Source: Blastopirellula marina (GTDB lineage: Bacteria > Planctomycetota > Planctomycetia > Pirellulales > Pirellulaceae). From it: 64,000 nucleotides of DNA. Position numbers and translations under genes: made by a program. Below the pieces are notes generated by a model. That model saw nothing but the letters and a program-made list of their open reading frames with translations. It was not told the origin of the DNA and made no database searches. The stretch spans positions 124,001 to 188,000 of the forward strand of contig NZ_PUHY01000001.1 of the NCBI RefSeq assembly GCF_002967765.1, in the 5' to 3' direction. Shown here one piece after another: positions 9,887 through 20,900 of the stretch (positions are counted from its first letter, which is position 1; each line of letters begins with the position of its first letter).

Positions 9887-11101
9887 TTAACGCGGGCTCG
9901 TCTGACTGTGGCGTAACAACGCAATTAATTGGTCTTGCGCGATTCGTCGTGGATTATTGGCCAATCGTTCTAGATTCACACGGCTAGCGATCGCCCGGAT
10001 CTGTTCGTCACTGACGACCCCAGCGGCAGCCAAAGAAGGAAAGCAATTCAAGTTTTGAATTAGCCGTTCGACGTTCTGGCACGCCTCCTCGGCATCATCC
10101 GCTTCCAATACTTCAAGAATCATAGCCAGTCGCCGTCGGACGTGCTCGACGCCGCGTGGATCGGAGCAATCTTCAGCAGAAACCTCAAAGTTGAAGGCCA
10201 GAACACAGCTAAGCGTCGCGGCAACAGCGGCGCCGTGCGGAATTCCATAATCGGAGGTTAACGCGTACGAAATCGCATGAGGTAGCGTTGTCTTGCTGAT
10301 GTTGATCGCCTTTCCGGCCAAGTGCGCGGCTTGGCACATTGCCCCGCGCGATGGGGCCGACGAGCGATGCGTGGCTTCCGCTAAACTGTTCTTCGCGAGT
10401 CGAGCTGCCTCCACGGCGTAGCCCACAGATTCCTCTGTTGCCCCGACGGACCAAATCGACTCAATTGCCTGACAGAACGCATCCAGTCCCGTTGCAGCGG
10501 TCATTCTTGGCGGAACACTATAAGTCAACTTTGGATCGATGATCACCCAACCGGGCAACAGGCAACTTGAAGCAATCGAGTACTTTTGTCCTTCGACGTA
10601 CACCACGGCAAAATGGGTCGCTTCGCTGCCCGTCCCAGCGGTCGTGGGAATTGCGATCAGAGGTAAGCTTCCGTTTGGAAATGAAAATCCGCGCGGTGCG
10701 ACTTCCCGCGGCGCTGCTTCGTGCTGCGAGAATGCTGCAATCATCTTCGCCAAATCGATCGCCGTTCCCCCACCGAATGCGATGACGGCGTCCGGATTGG
10801 CCTCGCGGCAAGCGATAACCCCTCGCTCGACATCCTCGATTTTGGGATTGGGCTGAAAGTTGCTAAAGCGAGCGATATTCTCCGGCTTCAATTCACTACG
10901 CAGCACCTCGCTTGCTCCTGATTGCTCCCACGCAATCTCGTCAACCACTAAGAAGATGTTTCGCGCCTTTGCTTCGCGAAGAATCTTTCCCAGCTCGGCC
11001 AAAGCACCTTCGGCGATGGTCACGGCTTGTTGATTCAAAGGTGCACTCAACCAAGTATCCCTGCTGGAGGTAGTAAGCGAATTAAGACGCGGATAGCTCA
11101 T
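9887..11101 (-). CDS. Iron-containing alcohol dehydrogenase, probable phosphonoacetaldehyde reductase/HEP dehydrogenase
   Basis: 404 aa from ATG 11101, an internal start. The frame is open further upstream to 11209, but that part lies inside the phosphatase gene. NAD-binding features are [12 protein letters not shown] and [12 protein letters not shown]. Metal-ligand segments are [11 protein letters not shown] and the His-rich LPHAISYAL...GIPHGAAV, as in group III (iron) alcohol dehydrogenases. The PhpC-type phosphonoacetaldehyde reductases are members of this family. Placement between a phosphatase and phnX supports interconversion of phosphonoacetaldehyde and 2-hydroxyethylphosphonate; that substrate is inferred. 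The start overlaps the upstream stop by 20 nt, suggesting translational coupling. Confidence 0.8.
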   Translation of the reverse strand: MSYPRLNSLTTSSRDTWLSAPLNQQAVTIAEGALAELGKILREAKARNIFLVVDEIAWEQSGASEVLRSELKPENIARFSNFQPNPKIEDVERGVIACREANPDAVIAFGGGTAIDLAKMIAAFSQHEAAPREVAPRGFSFPNGSLPLIAIPTTAGTGSEATHFAVVYVEGQKYSIASSCLLPGWVIIDPKLTYSVPPRMTAATGLDAFCQAIESIWSVGATEESVGYAVEAARLAKNSLAEATHRSSAPSRGAMCQAAHLAGKAINISKTTLPHAISYALTSDYGIPHGAAVAATLSCVLAFNFEVSAEDCSDPRGVEHVRRRLAMILEVLEADDAEEACQNVERLIQNLNCFPSLAAAGVVSDEQIRAIASRVNLERLANNPRRIAQDQLIALLRHSQTSPR

Positions 11102-12377
11102 CTTCGGAAAGCGTGATGTCCCACATCTCAATGCCATCCATCTGAATCCATTCCGCATGCAGCTTAGCTGGCTGCTGAGTCGAATCGACTTCCAAACGCA
11201 TCCAGACATGCGGAATCGCTTCGCCGCGAACCAAATTAGGGTGAGGCACGTTCAATTTCGGGATCGTCGAGTCATGAATGGGCGAAACAATGAACTGATG
11301 GATCGGATATCCAACCGACTTCTCCGTGTCGTACTTAAGCAGCCGCGAGCAATGAATATCGCCGCCGATCAGCACGACACCGCTGATTTGGTTCTCACCA
11401 ATGAACTTGAAGAGGGCATCGCGTTCATGGGTATAAGATCCCCAGTCGTCCGACTCAGTATTTTCTTTATCGTCCCAGATCATCCCGCATGTCAGCAATT
11501 TGAACTTCGCTTTCGATGCCAATAGTGACTCTTTCAGCCATTTCCATTGTTCCGCCCCCAAGAGCGTGGGCAGCGAGGGATCAACAGGCGACTTCTCAGT
11601 TCGGGCAAACCAACGGGTGTCGAGTAGAAAGACCTCAACCGGGCCGTACTCGAACTTCGTGTAGATGCCTTGTTCGCCTTGGCCGTATTCGTGATTGGCT
11701 CGGTATTCAACGAACGCTTTGCGCGAATTCTCTTTACCCGACAACCGCCCGTCAGAATCGTTCTTTCCGAAATCATGATCGTCCCACGTTCCCCATGTTG
11801 GCGTATGTTCGATCAGTTTGGCCAATTGCGGAATACTAAGAAACTCGCGATGTTTTTGCCGGGCAACTTCCAGCTTCGTCGAATCAATGTAGGGTGTGTC
11901 CCCTAACAATACCAAGCCGTCAATCGATTGTTCGTCGATCTGCGACCAAAGCCTAATCGGCTTGCTCTTGGCACACGATCCGAATGCCAGGGAAATTTTG
12001 CGTAGAGCGGTTGGCTCGGGGGCCGTTCTGAAGTGACACTGCTCATCCGTCAATCGAACACCTCGCACATCCACGATCGCATAGTAGTATTCGGTTGCTG
12101 GCTGCAGCCCAGTCACTCTCCACTTAACGCACAAATCGTTCTCGGCATTTGCAGCAGCTTTTAGTTTCCATATATCTTTTCCACCTCTCCCCACGACTAG
12201 TGAATATTCAGACTCGTCACTTCCCCGAAACCAGATGTTGGCGTTGGTCGGTCCGACATGACCGACCATCGGCCCAACGGCTTCTAGGGGAGCGTCATCG
12301 GCAGCTAAAGTTGGATGAGCCAAGAGTGAGGCAGTCGTCAGCGCGAGCATTGCTCGGCGGTCCAAATCGGATGACAT
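11082..12377 (-). CDS. PhoD-like alkaline phosphatase/phosphodiesterase, exported
   Basis: 431 aa from ATG 12377, chosen because AGAGGA sits 8 nt upstream and the product then begins [20 protein letters not shown], a twin-arginine-like signal. The body fits the metallophosphoesterase PhoD family: a fibronectin-like N-terminal part ([19 protein letters not shown]), then [29 protein letters not shown] and [13 protein letters not shown], which carry the metal ligands. Such enzymes release phosphate from mono- or diesters outside the cytoplasm. It is first in a minus-strand group with a phosphonoacetaldehyde reductase-like gene, phnX and a transporter gene, so its substrate may be a phosphonate ester; that is inference. 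Confidence 0.85.
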   Translation of the reverse strand: MSSDLDRRAMLALTTASLLAHPTLAADDAPLEAVGPMVGHVGPTNANIWFRGSDESEYSLVVGRGGKDIWKLKAAANAENDLCVKWRVTGLQPATEYYYAIVDVRGVRLTDEQCHFRTAPEPTALRKISLAFGSCAKSKPIRLWSQIDEQSIDGLVLLGDTPYIDSTKLEVARQKHREFLSIPQLAKLIEHTPTWGTWDDHDFGKNDSDGRLSGKENSRKAFVEYRANHEYGQGEQGIYTKFEYGPVEVFLLDTRWFARTEKSPVDPSLPTLLGAEQWKWLKESLLASKAKFKLLTCGMIWDDKENTESDDWGSYTHERDALFKFIGENQISGVVLIGGDIHCSRLLKYDTEKSVGYPIHQFIVSPIHDSTIPKLNVPHPNLVRGEAIPHVWMRLEVDSTQQPAKLHAEWIQMDGIEMWDITLSEDELSAS

Positions 12378-12652
12378 GGCGGGTCCTCTTAGCGGAGGTA
12401 GGTAGTTCGATTGATTCGCCGGAATGAACACCCATGCCATCCCGACTGAACTCGCAATATTTTCGACGAATGTTTCCTGGGAGTCAACACTGTAGACATT
12501 ACGTCAACATGAAGATTAGGTAACAAATCGATGAACACGCGAGTATGGTCGGAAGTCTAAGACGCACAAAATGTTGTTCAACGCTGTTCTAAGGTGTTAG
12601 CTTGGGGGTTCGATGCCTGTCTGAGGAAGTGATCGGTAAGAAAGGACTTCTC

Positions 12653-15553
12653 ATGCGACTCATCTCACTTCTAGGACTTGTCATGCTGGTCGCTTTGAGC
12701 TTGGCCTGCGACCAATCCGCGCAGGTGGTCCCGGAAACAATACCTCTTGGTGAAATCGGCTTCGGCGTGGTCGTCGATCAAGACGGAAAGCCGGTTGCCG
12801 ATGCCGAGGTTTTCGGATTGTGGAAATATCCCAGCGACATCGCTCCGCCCGTGTTAGCGAAAACCAGAACCGATCAGTTCGGTATGTTCTCGCTAAAGCC
12901 GCCTCCAGGTATACGAACTCCTTCTTTCGCCGTTGTCATCCGCGACCATCAAGGCAACATCGGAACTGGCGGACAGTATGCTCGCGACGGTCTCGTTCCC
13001 ATGCTGCGAATCGAACTCGTGCCCGAAACGTTTTTTCACGTGCACGTCGTTGACCAGCAAGGCCAAGCATGTCCAGGCGTCGAAGTGGCATGCGATTCGC
13101 TTCTTGCTTACGGATCGGAAGCGGTAGCGACAACCGATGTAAACGGTTTTGCGAAAGTCTTGTACATTAAGATGCATATCAACCATGACAAACTGGTCGC
13201 ACGATTACCACGAAAGGGACTTTCCTGCGAGCGAATTGTTCAGCCGCCGGTCAGTGGAGAGACTCCCCCCAAGGTCGTGATGACGCTAACTCCGGTGCAG
13301 CCATACCAGGTGGAGGTGGTCGATTCCTCAGGCCGCCCTGTTCCAAACGCGATGGTCGCCGTCAAGAGGATGCAGTTAAGCGGTCTCTATGAATCGACTA
13401 TCGATGGCTATTACGAAGAAACCGATGCCAACGGACTTGCAACTGTTGACTTGTCCGGGGGACGTGGCTATCTCAAGTTTGCCAAGATTGGTTTTTGCGA
13501 TCGTCCCGCAAGCGTCAAACCTAGCGATTTCTTATCAAAGACATCTGGTCAACCGATTCCCAAACGCGTGGTTCTACCCGAGCAAACGACCATTGAAACG
13601 ACCATCATCAACGAATCGGGCGTCGCACTTACGGACTTCCAAGTAGAAGTTCGTGGCTCCGGTCGCTGGTTCCCGAAAATTGAACAATCGCGGCGTCTCG
13701 ACGATGCGAATTCATGCTCAATTCGCCTACCGGTTGAAAGTCGGATCGCCATTTGGGCAACTAGCGGAAGCTATCGAACAGAAGCAATTCCGCTTTCGAT
13801 CCCACACGGCTCGAACCCGCAGGCAATCCAACTTGTCTTTCAATCACCTACCAAGGTGCGTGGAACATTGCTTGCCGTTTCAAACGGCCAACCAATCGCT
13901 CGTCGTAGGATCGCCGTGACTGGTAATGTACTTCCCAGAGACCAAATTGACGACGCTTGGTTAACGCCCAAGGTCTGGAACTTGGATCCACCAGAGTACG
14001 AGCAACTTACCTGTGACGACGTCGAGGCGATGACCGACGATGAAGGGAAGTTCGAGCTCGCTTTGGCGCCGGGCGAATATCACCTACAAGAGGCCAGCCG
14101 AGGTGAATCCGTTACGATCAAAGTTGATTCAGCAAAGCCGCTTGATCTTACGGTCTGGGGAGCAAAGCTTCCGTGCGGACAAGTGACCGGGCAGATCGCG
14201 TTGGCAGACGGAGTACGAGCTGATATTGGCGAACTGACGATCCTTTGTCGTCCGCACAACACGATGAGGCAGCTGCCGGCACCGCAGCTCTCGCAGGACG
14301 GAACCTTCACGCTGCCAATCGCACCGGTTGCACAAACGGTGTTGGCTTGGAACAAGCGTGGAGACTTAGCAGGATCAGCGACGATTTTGCCCCATTCCCA
14401 AACAGCCGTTGTTAGCCTAAAGCGAACGGTATTTGTCGAAGGTAGGATGTATGATCCTGAAACGCTAAGGCCCGATTCTAGCTTGAGACCTCACATTCAA
14501 TTGATGGTCGATGTTGGTCGCGGGAAGTGGATGAAGTTGAAAGAAGAGCTTGTACTTCCCAGCGGAACCGACTTCCACATCACCGGCCTAATTCCGGGCG
14601 CGCAATATTGGCTATCCCCAAGACAGTTCACAGTCGCCGACTTCAACACAACAACGAATCCCGATGTAATCGCATTCACCGCACCTGACGTGGGCATGTT
14701 GAATATTGGACCACTTTTCGGAACACCGCAACATGGGCAAGACATCTCTAAGCTAGATACTCAACTCGCATTCCATCCACCGATTCCTTTGGTTACTCGA
14801 TTTGGTATTGCCGCGAATGCCGCTAGCCGTCTTGATCAGAAACTCTTAGTGGTCTTAGCGGATCTCTACGATCGACTCACGCAAGAGTTACTAATGCAGA
14901 CGCGACAGTTCGATCACGAACATGCGGACCTGCAGCAGGCCATTCAACCATATCAACTGATATGGATTGATAAGGATACGCTTTCGGAAGAAGATCTCCA
15001 GCGTTACCCTCTCCCAAACAACGGCGGCTCGAAGTTGTTGGTGATGGACGCTGCTGGAAATACGTTAGATGAAATTCCGTTTGGCAAATTACAAGAGGAC
15101 AACCAGTGGAACTGGGATCGCTTACTATCCTTCTTGAAGCGACACGGAAGTGAAACACTCGATGCGTTAGAGATATATGAGGCAGCGATTCAACAGGCTC
15201 GCCTAGACAACAAACTTGTCCTGGTTACGTACGGTCACTACGGTCAACATGACTTCGTCGATTTAGAGATAAACCTAGAAGCGAGTGCCCGCACCCTATC
15301 GCAGTTCTGCGTGATGTGCTCACTAAAAAGCCGAATGCCCCAGGCTCCCTTGATTGCGGAACGGCTATGGGCGAATGCGTCTGACACTTCCTACCCTTGG
15401 ATGATTCTCGTCGCGCCGGAGAATGGCAAAGATCGATACGCTCTACATTCCGAGCCCATCATTTTCTCCCCCTCAGAACGCGCGAGTACCGTGCGAAAAT
15501 TGATTGAAAGCGCCAAACAGCTAAGGAGGACCATGCAATTCGCCCGCCCATGA
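12653..15553 (+). CDS. Large lipoprotein with repeated carboxypeptidase-regulatory-like domains
   Basis: 966 aa from ATG 12653, preceded by AAAGGA; the frame is open further upstream, but this start places a lipoprotein signal at the N-terminus (MRLISLLGLVMLVALSLAC, lipobox Cys19). Residues about 30-640 contain several beta-sandwich repeats of the CarboxypepD_reg type, for example VVDQDGKPVADAEVFG and VVDSSGRPVPNAMVAVKR. Residues about 730-960 are mixed alpha/beta with a segment like thioredoxin-like domains (KLVLVTYG, then SYPWMILVAPENGKD) but no CxxC. Probably outer-membrane or periplasmic and structural. No function can be named. Confidence 0.75.
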   Translation: MRLISLLGLVMLVALSLACDQSAQVVPETIPLGEIGFGVVVDQDGKPVADAEVFGLWKYPSDIAPPVLAKTRTDQFGMFSLKPPPGIRTPSFAVVIRDHQGNIGTGGQYARDGLVPMLRIELVPETFFHVHVVDQQGQACPGVEVACDSLLAYGSEAVATTDVNGFAKVLYIKMHINHDKLVARLPRKGLSCERIVQPPVSGETPPKVVMTLTPVQPYQVEVVDSSGRPVPNAMVAVKRMQLSGLYESTIDGYYEETDANGLATVDLSGGRGYLKFAKIGFCDRPASVKPSDFLSKTSGQPIPKRVVLPEQTTIETTIINESGVALTDFQVEVRGSGRWFPKIEQSRRLDDANSCSIRLPVESRIAIWATSGSYRTEAIPLSIPHGSNPQAIQLVFQSPTKVRGTLLAVSNGQPIARRRIAVTGNVLPRDQIDDAWLTPKVWNLDPPEYEQLTCDDVEAMTDDEGKFELALAPGEYHLQEASRGESVTIKVDSAKPLDLTVWGAKLPCGQVTGQIALADGVRADIGELTILCRPHNTMRQLPAPQLSQDGTFTLPIAPVAQTVLAWNKRGDLAGSATILPHSQTAVVSLKRTVFVEGRMYDPETLRPDSSLRPHIQLMVDVGRGKWMKLKEELVLPSGTDFHITGLIPGAQYWLSPRQFTVADFNTTTNPDVIAFTAPDVGMLNIGPLFGTPQHGQDISKLDTQLAFHPPIPLVTRFGIAANAASRLDQKLLVVLADLYDRLTQELLMQTRQFDHEHADLQQAIQPYQLIWIDKDTLSEEDLQRYPLPNNGGSKLLVMDAAGNTLDEIPFGKLQEDNQWNWDRLLSFLKRHGSETLDALEIYEAAIQQARLDNKLVLVTYGHYGQHDFVDLEINLEASARTLSQFCVMCSLKSRMPQAPLIAERLWANASDTSYPWMILVAPENGKDRYALHSEPIIFSPSERASTVRKLIESAKQLRRTMQFARP

Positions 15554-15631
15554 CGCCATCTCCTGACCGAGTGGCTACCTGTCACTAATAACCTGTAGAT
15601 CCCAGTCGCGATCCAATCGGTACTTAGAACA

Positions 15632-16195
15632 CTATGCTTGTGGCGATTGGAAAACACACAAGACCAAAGCTTCAGCCTCGTAGGAATTAATTAAACGATG
15701 CGGAATACTGGCATCAAAGTAAAGACTGTCACCTGTTCCAAGGTGAAATACCTCACCGTCGTATTCGAAATCGACGTTTCCCGACTCCACGAGCAGGAAT
15801 TCTTCCCCCACATGCGCCATCGCTTCCTTTCGAGCCACGCCGGGCGGAAGCGTAATGATGAAGGGATCCATCGATCGCGACTTTCGTCGGTACGCCAACG
15901 AATGGTAGACGGCTGTATTTTCTGAGGATTGATCCCGTTCGACAATCTTGCGTTCGTCGCTTCGCACAATTGTTAATGCTGGCTTCTCATCAAGTCCTTC
16001 AACCAGCTTCGATGTCGTCACACCCAACGCTCGCGCAATCTCGGCCAGGGCGGGCAACGACGGAGTTACGCGAAAATTCTCGACTTTCGATAACCAGCTA
16101 CGCGTCAGCCCTGTACGCGACGCAACTTCTTCCAACGTCAAACGCTGATCGATACGAAGCGCACGAATTCGTTCTGCCAGTTCAACTAAGTTCAT
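15632..16195 (-). CDS. XRE-family regulator with C-terminal cupin domain
   Basis: 187 aa from ATG 16195; the frame continues upstream but the helix-turn-helix begins right after this start. Residues 3-60 are an XRE/Cro helix-turn-helix ([21 protein letters not shown]). Residues about 105-185 are a small cupin barrel ([38 protein letters not shown]) with a His and Glu pattern that could bind a metal or small ligand. Such proteins commonly sense a metabolite and repress amine, polyamine or sugar genes. It is followed on the same strand, 3' to 5' in the window, by nothing obvious; a sulfatase lies 107 bp upstream. Target unknown. Confidence 0.85.
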   Translation of the reverse strand: MNLVELAERIRALRIDQRLTLEEVASRTGLTRSWLSKVENFRVTPSLPALAEIARALGVTTSKLVEGLDEKPALTIVRSDERKIVERDQSSENTAVYHSLAYRRKSRSMDPFIITLPPGVARKEAMAHVGEEFLLVESGNVDFEYDGEVFHLGTGDSLYFDASIPHRLINSYEAEALVLCVFQSPQA

Positions 16196-16302
16196 CGCGG
16201 TATTATAGACACGACCCAAATTTGCACAACGATTCGGTTGACCAGCCTCGCAAATACTTAACACTGTAAAACTTCATGCAACCACTCAGATTCGAAGAAA
16301 GG

Positions 16303-17754
16303 CTACCTTCCGAACAGTGGCTCACGCATTTCGTCGTTAGTAGCTTGCCACTTCATAATGAGTTCGTTGAATCGCTCCGAATACTTAGGCAGATCGGCCA
16401 GATTATTCGATTCGCCTGGATCCTCCGCTAAATCGTATAACTCCCAGTCGTCTCGCTGAGCGTATCCATTTGGAGCGACAATCTTCCAGCGTCCTTGCCG
16501 AAGCGCAGCACGTTTACCTTGTCGCCAGTACAAGGTGCGATCTGCCGATGGTTCGTTCTTCAGTAGATTGATACCGTCGAGCGATTGCTTCGGTGTTTGC
16601 CCCAAATATGAAGTGAGGGTTGCATAGAGATCGACGGAACTGACCACCGCATCGCTCGTCGTCCCACCCTTGAGTTTGCCTGGCCAGCGCACGAGGAAGG
16701 GAACGCGAATGCCTCCTTCGTACATGCTGCCCTTGCCGTCGCGAAGTGGCAAATTGCTGGCTGTGGTCTCCTTAGTTGGTCCGCCATTGTCACTGATGAA
16801 CATCACGAGCGTGTTCTTGTCTTGCTTAACCTCCCTGAGCGTTTCGAGAATCTCGCCCACACTCTTGTCGAGATCATACAACATCGCTAGAAAGATGCGT
16901 CGCTGAATATCCTCTTCCTCCGCGAACTTGGTAAGCGTTTCGTTCTTGGCTTGCAGCGGGCTGTGTACGGCATTGTATGCCACGCACAGGAACCAAGGAT
17001 CGTCATGGTAACGGCGGATGAAGGAAGTCGCTTCACGAGTTATGGCATCGGTAAAGTAGGCCTCTTCGATAACCGGCTGGCCACCGCGAAGAACGGGGTT
17101 ATTGGCATCGTAGGCAGGTTCGTCATGCCCCATGTGCGAGGAGTAAACAAGATGTTCATTTACTTGGTAGCGACCGTCGCTTCCCGGCGGCAGCCCTTTA
17201 CGCCGTATCCAGGTCGTCGTGTTGTTCCACGGGCTGGGAACGAAGTAGTGCCCTTCATGTAAGAAGCCGAAGAATTCGTCAAACCCGTGACGTTGCGGAT
17301 GAAAGTCAGCTGCTCCGCCGAGATGCCACTTGCCGACCAGGCCAGTCGTATAACCAGTATCATGTAATAGCTCGGCCAATGTAAATTGCTGACGCGGGAA
17401 GCCTGTATCAGGATCTTCGTTACGTGGCCCAATCGGGTTGAACTCGTAACCAAACCGAGTTGGAAAACGTCCAGAGAGAAATCCGGCTCGCGATGGACTG
17501 CAGTTAGGCGCGGTCACATAACCTTGGGTGTAACGCACCGCCTGCTTCGCAAGCGCATCGATCTGTGGCGTTTGCACATCAGCATTCCCTTGACAACCTA
17601 ATTCTGCATAGCCCAAATCATCCGCCACGAGCAGCAATACGTTTGGCAGATCGGGATGCTGGGCAGCATTCGTTTCGTCAATTCCTATCAATCCACTAAT
17701 CAGGGGTAATAGGACGAAACAACACAACCATTTTCGGATCGGGGCTTTAAACAT
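16303..17754 (-). CDS. Exported type I sulfatase
   Basis: 483 aa from ATG 17754, with GGAG upstream and a signal peptide ending near ETNA (residue about 30). It is an alkaline-phosphatase-fold sulfatase. LLLVADDLGYAELGCQGN holds the first metal ligands. The CSPSR motif in APNCSPSRAGFLSGRFPTR carries the Cys converted to formylglycine. GKWHLGG and MFISDNGGPTKET supply further active-site residues. It hydrolyses sulfate esters, probably of algal or other sulfated polysaccharides; the exact substrate cannot be read from sequence. Sulfatases are abundant in planctomycetes. The next gene (divergent) encodes a LamG/cytochrome/DUF1553 protein often found near sulfatases. Confidence 0.92.
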   Translation of the reverse strand: MFKAPIRKWLCCFVLLPLISGLIGIDETNAAQHPDLPNVLLLVADDLGYAELGCQGNADVQTPQIDALAKQAVRYTQGYVTAPNCSPSRAGFLSGRFPTRFGYEFNPIGPRNEDPDTGFPRQQFTLAELLHDTGYTTGLVGKWHLGGAADFHPQRHGFDEFFGFLHEGHYFVPSPWNNTTTWIRRKGLPPGSDGRYQVNEHLVYSSHMGHDEPAYDANNPVLRGGQPVIEEAYFTDAITREATSFIRRYHDDPWFLCVAYNAVHSPLQAKNETLTKFAEEEDIQRRIFLAMLYDLDKSVGEILETLREVKQDKNTLVMFISDNGGPTKETTASNLPLRDGKGSMYEGGIRVPFLVRWPGKLKGGTTSDAVVSSVDLYATLTSYLGQTPKQSLDGINLLKNEPSADRTLYWRQGKRAALRQGRWKIVAPNGYAQRDDWELYDLAEDPGESNNLADLPKYSERFNELIMKWQATNDEMREPLFGR

Positions 17755-17982
17755 TGATGTGTCTCCAAGGCGTGCTTCCAAACGCAATCCCATAGAGGGG
17801 CGTCCTTTGCGCAATATCACTAGCTTAGGAAGAAAGCTTGACGTAAGCAAAGAATCTATGGATATTTAAGACTCCTTCCCCTGCCGCTAGGCCAATGATT
17901 TCCCCCTACCTTCATCACCGCTTATCCCAACCTCACGACGGTATACCTAACGCGTTGTGAGTGGTCTCGATAGGAAACGCCC

Positions 17983-20900
17983 ATGCGCTGTCCACTTTCC
18001 ATTGTCTGGATTGCCCTCGCTGCCGTTGTATTGCTGTCAACTAGCGTTTACGCGTCGGAGCAAGTGGTCATGTGGGAGTTTGGGGCAGAAGAAGAATCGC
18101 CACTTCTACCGCACGGAGGTGTTCACCGTGATGTTCCAGGTCCACGGCCTCCGGTTTATCCTGACTTCGACTCCACGAACACAGCCGCCAAATTTGACGG
18201 TCGTGGTTCCTATTTTTCCTACGACGATCCAGGCGCACGCAGTCCGTTCGACTTTACCAACGGCGATTCGATCACGATCGAAGCCTGGGTGAACGTGCGC
18301 GACATGCGAAACGACGAGAATGTTTACATCATTGGCAAAGGAAGAACCGGCAATCGCGATTTCGCGCCCGATAATCAAAACTGGGCACTTCGGCTCCGTG
18401 GTGCCAAAGGAAAAGCATGCATCAGCTTCCTCTTCGCCACACCGCGTGGTGTAACTCCTTCACCCTGGCATCGGTGGACGACGAACGACGGATTCCAGCC
18501 CCGCACAGGCTGGCATCATGTGGCAGTAACCTACGAATTCGGTAAGCCGGAAAGCGTACGTGGCTGGATCGATGGTAAGACCATTCCAGGGAGCTGGGAT
18601 ATGGGAGGCCCGACTACGGAAGCACCGGTTGTCGACGATGATAGTGTTTGGATTGGCTCTGCGCTTGGTGGAAATGCTGGCAACTCATTTCGGGGTTATC
18701 TAGATGCGATCGCACTGCATCGCGTAGTTCTTGATAACGAGACGCTTGAGAATCGTTTTCGCCGAATCGGCGAGGCCCCGCAGCCAGAGCCTCCGAAAGA
18801 GTCGATGCCAACGCTAGGCAAGCTTCCCGCCGATCGCGTGACGGTTACCTTTCACGAAGGAATGCCTGCCTACAATCGCTGGCTTGATTTCGATGAAGAC
18901 TATCCTGACGAAACCATGCGTTGGGAAACCGGTGAGTTTCTCACGCCACGCTTACCAATTCGCTACGACGACTGGGGTATTCGCGATGCCTGGAAGCCTC
19001 CGGTTCTCGTGCGAATGGCGGCTGACGCACGGTTGACTGCTGGGAAGCATAAGATCCTGTTAAGGTCTCGCGGGCTCAGTCGAATGTGGATCGATGGCAA
19101 GCTGGTTGCCAAGACTACTTCGCTGCAAGGCTCGCCCAGTGGCGAAGAACCGATCACCCCCCTGGCCGAGCCACCGTTACCAGGTCATCGCATTGCTGAA
19201 CACCGCATTCACGAAACAATTGAGGAAATCGATATTCCCAAGAGTGGCATGGTTCGCGTGGTGGTTGAATCGTTGGCCGGCGGGAAGAAGTTCCGCCCCG
19301 AGCCTGGCGAGTTCACGGTTGCCATACTGAATGAAGCCGGTGATCATTACCATGTACTTGGTCCCGCCGGCAGTGCTGATGCTCCGCTGCCACTCACCGA
19401 CGAAGCATTTGAAGGCGCACTCGCTCGCATTGAAGCTTCACTCGCAAGACTAGATGACCAAAACCGCCACGAGGCTGCCGAGTCTCGCGATTCCTTCTGG
19501 CAAAAGCGTCATGAATTAGCGCGCGATTGGACTAAGCTAAATCCTGCACCGCCCCTTCCTGGCAGTGGTGAGACAAATCCGATTGACGCCTTCCTGGCAC
19601 GTCGACTTGAAGCAGCCAAGAGTTCTTCCATAGGTACGTCTCTCGCCGAAGCGCAAAAGTTTCACAGTGATGTCCTTCCCATTCTCCGAAGTGAGTGTTT
19701 CCGCTGCCATGGCGACAAGGAATCTGGCGGACTTCGCTTGAATGATCGAGAACTGGCGATCGAGGGGGGATACTCCGGTGCGGCGATCGAACCAGGCGAT
19801 GCCGATGCCAGTGAGCTGATGGCTCGCATTCGTAGTGATGAGGAAGACCTGCGAATGCCTCCTACGGGTAGCCGACTTAGCAAAGCTCAGATTAAAACGC
19901 TGGAAGTCTGGATCAACGACGGTGCAAAATGGCCCACCATGCCGTTCACCGCAGAGGAAACGGACCTCGCTCCATTGGTTTCTGACTCGAAGTTCATACG
20001 TCGGGCCTACCTCGATACCGTAGGTGTTGTGCCGACCGAGGCGGAAGTCCGGAAGTTCCTCAAGGACGCGTCTCCTACCAAGCGGACTGAGCTAATCGAT
20101 CAGCTATTGCAAGACCCGCGTTGGGCCGATCACTGGGTCAGCTACTGGCAAGATGTCTTGGCTGAGAACCCAACTTTGATCAATGCGACACTGAATGCCA
20201 GTGGACCGTTTCGGTGGTTTCTGCACGACGCCCTTCGGGATGACAAGCCGCTGGATCGAATGGTCACGGAACTGATGATGATGCGCGGCGGTAAGCATGA
20301 AGGAGGAAGTGCTGGTTTTGCATTGGCTGCTCAGAACGATTCTCCCTTCGCCGCCAAAGGAAACATCATCGCCAATGCGTTTCTGGGTATCGAACTACAG
20401 TGTGCTCGCTGCCATGATTCGCCTTACCACAAAACGACCCAAAAAGACTTGTATTCCCTGGCCGCCATGTTTGCGAGAAAGCCACTTTCCGTTCCGAAGA
20501 CAAGTTCCGTACCAGATGCTTTCTTTGAGAACCAAGATCGCGAACCACTCATTCAAGTAACGCTAAAACCTGGAGTCAGCATCGAACCCGAGTGGCCCTT
20601 CGCCGAGGAAACCGGATTACGCAGCAATGCGGACCTTGCGGCTTACATGGAAAACGCGAACGACACGCGAGAGAAACTAGCCACATTTGTCACTGCTCCT
20701 CAAAACGGCCGATTTGCCAAGATTGCGGTCAATAGAATTTGGCGACGTTTGATTGGAGCCGGTATCGTCGAGCCGCCACACGATTGGGAGGGAAGCGACC
20801 CCAGCCATCCAGAACTTCTCGAGTGGTTGGCCCACGACTTCATGGCTCATGGTTACGACGTGAAACGTACCGCGCGTTTGATCATGACCTCCGACTTGTA

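Noticed and set aside
12483-12508. Two GTCAAC copies 20 bp apart before the PhoD-like gene, considered as a Pho box
   Set aside because: The copies are only 6 bp and do not match a known PhoB site; too weak to list as a site.
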